Below are positions 16,076 to 17,804 of a stretch of DNA of 17,804 bases, one piece after another. The DNA comes from Verrucomicrobiales bacterium (GTDB lineage: Bacteria > Verrucomicrobiota > Verrucomicrobiia > Limisphaerales > UBA9464), in the NCBI GenBank assembly GCA_003445095.1, contig DLVS01000540.1, positions 1 through 17,804 of the forward strand, in the 5' to 3' direction. The position numbers and the translations under genes are program-made. Each line of letters starts with the position of its first letter. The first letter of the stretch is position 1. The notes under the pieces were generated by a model. That model was not told the origin of the DNA. It did no database searches and worked only from the letters and a program-made list of their open reading frames with translations.

Positions 16076-16422
16076 AGACGAAAACGACAGAACTGATCGG
16101 TGCAATTTGCGCGGTGATAAGCGCTGGTGCAGCGGTAATAGCGTGCGTCCAGGCAAGCGCCGCGAAGAGCGCCGCTATTGAAGTGAACGCAAAATTCGAG
16201 TCGCTCAAAGTACAACTTACCCGCATCGAGAAATCCCCGTTTTTCAATCTATTAGGTGGCAGCATCACCATTCCGCCTGGGTGCGGAGGGGAGGGCGGGT
16301 CTGGCGCGGCAGGCGGTGGTGGGGGTGGAAGCGTTTTTGGAGACGGTGGTAAGGGCGGTCAGGGCGGGATTGATTTATCGGGCGGCGTCACGCCAACCAA
16401 TCTGGTATCGCCACGCCCTTGA
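16072..16422 (+). CDS. small membrane protein with glycine-rich tail
   Basis: This 116-aa protein starts at a GTG that overlaps the stop of the upstream gene (GTGA), a common sign of translational coupling. A membrane helix spans about residues 8-28 (LIGAICAVISAGAAVIACVQ). A short helical, possibly coiled-coil stretch follows at 29-54 (AIEVNAKFESLKVQLTRIEK). Residues about 62-105 are then glycine-rich (GEGGSGAAGGGGGG, GDGGKGGQGG). The glycine run may be a flexible or aggregating extracellular tail. I know no family for it. It ends convergently with, and 35 bp inside, the small minus-strand gene at 16388. It is probably the last gene of the small membrane-protein operon. Confidence 0.5.
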   Translation: MKTKTTELIGAICAVISAGAAVIACVQASAAKSAAIEVNAKFESLKVQLTRIEKSPFFNLLGGSITIPPGCGGEGGSGAAGGGGGGSVFGDGGKGGQGGIDLSGGVTPTNLVSPRP

Positions 16423-16612
16423 GCTTCCAGCACGGCGGCGGCTGGCGGGCGCGGACTGACTCGCGCAGTTCGTCGAGTCTCGCCGCGGCGCGGGCAATCC
16501 TGGCTTCGCAGGCGGAATGCATCTTGGGATCTGCAGTTCCGGTCATCGCGACGTGAGCCGATTCGATGGCGCTCACCAGTCCGTGAAGTTCCGCGCGCTC
16601 GCTCCCGTTCAT
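16388..16612 (-). CDS. short helical hypothetical protein
   Basis: This is a 74-aa protein from the ATG at 16610-16612; a TTG at 16631-16633 is an alternative. The first two thirds are predicted helical and charged (SERAELHGLVSAIESAHVAM, then ACEARIARAAARLDELRES), and the end is CWKLKGVAIPDWLA. Codon pattern and composition look protein-like, but no family is recognised. Its 3' end overlaps the glycine-rich gene by 35 bp tail to tail. There is no clear ribosome site, so it is a tentative gene. Confidence 0.38.
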   Translation of the reverse strand: MNGSERAELHGLVSAIESAHVAMTGTADPKMHSACEARIARAAARLDELRESVRARQPPPCWKLKGVAIPDWLA

Positions 16613-16690
16613 GAGTCGAAACTCTGAGGGCAAGGACGCAAAAACCGGGGCATCCCGGCTTAAAGTTTGCTCATGTGCTCCGACTCGAAC

Positions 16691-16987
16691 TCAACCCTCG
16701 AGCGGATGGGTAGCGGAGTCATATTCCTCGCGCTCTTGCGGCACCAAGCTGGGCGAATCGGGGCGCCCCAAGGCGTAGGCGTGGGCAACTTGGGCCCAGA
16801 CTTCCTTGGCTTTCTCCCGGCTCCCGAAATCCCGAACCCGCTGGCGGCCGCCTGGCAAGACGTACACCAGCCGAAAAACTTGGTAGGAGCGTCCAGCAAC
16901 GACTTTCTGCGCGTGGTAAAGGGTTGCGGTAAGCGATCCGATCCGAAGCTTTTCCGCGCTATTTGCACGCTTCCGGTTGCTTATTTC
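16691..16987 (-). pseudogene. integrase N-terminal domain remnant
   Basis: The minus-strand frame between the TAA at 16988-16990 and the TGA at 16691-16693 encodes 98 residues with no ATG, GTG or TTG near its beginning. The central part reads SLTATLYHAQKVVAGRSYQV, FRLVYVLPGGRQRVRDFGSR and EKAKEVWAQVAHAYALGRPD. This strand-strand-helix pattern (Y..F-L.Y...G-R-R..F, EA..A, A.G) matches what I remember of the N-terminal arm domain of verrucomicrobial tyrosine recombinases. The core-binding and catalytic domains (R...HxxR...Y) are absent. It lies 70 bp beyond the 3' end of ssrA, where an ssrA-targeting integrase gene is expected. I take it as the decayed start of that gene; a short real gene with an unusual start is less likely. 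Confidence 0.5.
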
Positions 16988-17056
16988 TTATTTCGGCCGG
17001 AGTGAAGCAAAAGCGGGGAAAATAACGCGAAAATCTGCGTCAGTACTTGATGCGGT

Positions 17057-17410
17057 TGGTGGAGGCGGGGGGAGTTGAACCCCCGTCCCTGACTAGCTCA
17101 AATCCAACGACTACATGCTTAGCCAGCCTGAATTTTCTGCGAAATCGTCACGGGCCGACTTCGAGTGACTTCGCCTAGCTCGCATGAACTTTCTCGGCTG
17201 CCAGCGCGCGAACTCCGCCGACGACCATGCCTGCTAATGGCGTTCGTTCTCAGTAGCAGGTGTTCCGAGACGAACGTCGAGCCGATTAGGCTGCGAGTGC
17301 CAACTCTTCGTTAGCAGTTAATGTTTTGACCCGGGGTTTTACGAGGCCAACGGATCGTCCTCGGCATGCCGTCGGAAGCGAGATCTTCAGGTCGAAACCA
17401 GTACGCCCCC
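17057..17410 (-). ncRNA. ssrA: transfer-messenger RNA (tmRNA)
   Basis: This 354-nt tmRNA rescues stalled ribosomes by acting as a tRNA-Ala and then as an mRNA. The 5' end (GGGGGCGTACTGGTTTCGAC) pairs with the 3' acceptor strand CGCCTCC in a perfect seven-pair stem with one G-U, followed by ACCA. The T-arm is GGGGG-TTCAACT-CCCCC. Further landmarks are GTTGGCCTCGTAAAA before the tag and CTAAGCATGTAGTC before the T-arm, both close to the E. coli counterparts. The tag is on the same strand inside the molecule. It is the common one-piece form. The gene stands alone; a degenerate copy of its 3' end lies 2.4 kb away and a remnant resembling an integrase directly beyond its end. Confidence 0.96.
17286..17315 (-). 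other. tmRNA tag reading frame, ANEELALAA
   Basis: The resume codon is GCT after ATTAACT. The frame then reads ANEELALAA and stops at TAA. The final ALAA is the usual protease (ClpXP type) recognition end. The resume position is inferred from the match to the E. coli layout (GCA AAC GAC...), and the frame holds to the stop. Confidence 0.85.
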
Positions 17411-17424
17411 AAACAGACAGGGGC

Positions 17425-17452
17425 ATTCTCGGTGTCGCCGTCGCATCGTCAA
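17425..17452 (-). promoter_or_regulatory. likely sigma-70-type promoter of ssrA
   Basis: On the minus strand TTGACG (17452-17447) and GAGAAT (17430-17425) are spaced 16 bp apart. The -35 matches TTGACA in five of six bases and the -10 matches TATAAT in four. The -10 ends 14 nt before the mature 5' end, which leaves a short leader for RNase P to remove. Confidence 0.5.
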
Positions 17453-17548
17453 GCGGGAGACGCCTTCTACCGGTCACCGATTTTGGGACTTCTCAAACGG
17501 CGCCAACACGGGATGGTTTTGATCGCCCCATTCCGCAAGGATTCAAAC

Positions 17549-17804
17549 ATGCACAGTGGTCCATCGCAAACGCACACCTATCCTTCAGCGCGGACCGGAG
17601 GCTTCACGTTGATCGAGCTGTTGGTGGTCATTGCCATCATCGCCATTCTCGCCGGCATGCTCCTGCCCGCCCTCGCCAAATCCCGCGAACGCGCCAAACG
17701 CATCGCCTGCGTCTCGAACCTCAAGAACCAGGCGCTCGCGTTCAGCATGTATTCCGACGATTTCCAGGGGATCTTCCCCACTGCCGCCCAGGTCGAACGC
17801 AACT
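17549..17804 (+). CDS. type IV prepilin-like protein, N-terminal part
   Basis: The window holds the first 85 residues; the gene continues past the right edge. AAGGA lies 7 nt before the ATG. The leader of 18 residues ends in GG, followed by the class III signal [15 protein letters not shown] with glutamate at +5. A prepilin peptidase should cut at G18-F19 and methylate F19. The following [18 protein letters not shown] and [11 protein letters not shown] are typical of the large prepilin-like families of planctomycetes and verrucomicrobia (DUF1559-like or type II secretion pseudopilin-like). These are often numerous per genome and only rarely true pilins. With the C-terminal domain missing, the exact subfamily cannot be told. 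It is divergent from ssrA. Confidence 0.9.
   Translation, partial: MHSGPSQTHTYPSARTGGFTLIELLVVIAIIAILAGMLLPALAKSRERAKRIACVSNLKNQALAFSMYSDDFQGIFPTAAQVERN

Noticed and set aside
16667..17005. 112-residue plus-strand open frame
   Set aside because: It is antisense to the integrase-like remnant, whose pattern is far more protein-like.
17286..17477. 63-residue minus-strand open frame ending in ELALAA
   Set aside because: It covers the tmRNA 5' half and its promoter; only the last nine codons are the tag, which is read after trans-translation.

Overview
The window looks like a chromosomal stretch from the phylum Verrucomicrobiota, most likely near the Pedosphaera/Limisphaerales group. I infer this from protein character, not from a database search. 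The signs are a prepilin-like N-terminus of the kind these genomes carry in many copies (right edge), a very large Ser/Thr kinase with WD40 and TPR repeats beside an ECF-type sigma factor, and an operon of long secreted proteins ending in a protein of more than 2,100 residues. The intact tmRNA gene is a firm landmark.

Layout. (1) 1-8087, minus strand: a tight three-gene operon of exported proteins, read right to left: about 345 aa, then 231 aa, then a giant protein that runs off the left edge. Gaps are 24 and 15 bp. (2) 8240-12373, plus strand: a 1377-aa membrane kinase with zinc ribbon, kinase domain, one membrane helix, about twelve WD40 repeats, TPRs and an unassigned C-terminal domain. 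It is divergent from the exported-protein operon. (3) 12473-13225, minus strand: an ECF-like sigma factor convergent with the kinase. (4) 13226-17056: a low-density, scrambled accessory region. It holds a UvrA fragment, a Cys/His/Asp-triad hypothetical protein, a degenerate copy of the tmRNA 3' end, a small exported coiled-coil protein, three overlapping small membrane-protein genes, a short helical protein and a start-less remnant that resembles an integrase N-terminus. (5) 17057-17410, minus strand: ssrA (tmRNA), with the tag ANEELALAA and a plausible promoter. (6) 17549-17804, plus strand: the start of a prepilin-like protein.

How it fits together. The kinase and sigma factor are a plausible signalling pair, since planctomycetes and verrucomicrobia often encode such kinases beside ECF factors. 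Their targets cannot be read from here. The exported triad would act outside the cytoplasm, perhaps at the cell surface. The best candidate for something unusual is the region next to ssrA. The tmRNA 3' end is partly repeated 2.4 kb away in the same orientation, and an integrase-like remnant sits beside the intact copy. This is what a small, decayed ssrA-targeted island should look like, and its cargo is unfamiliar small membrane proteins.
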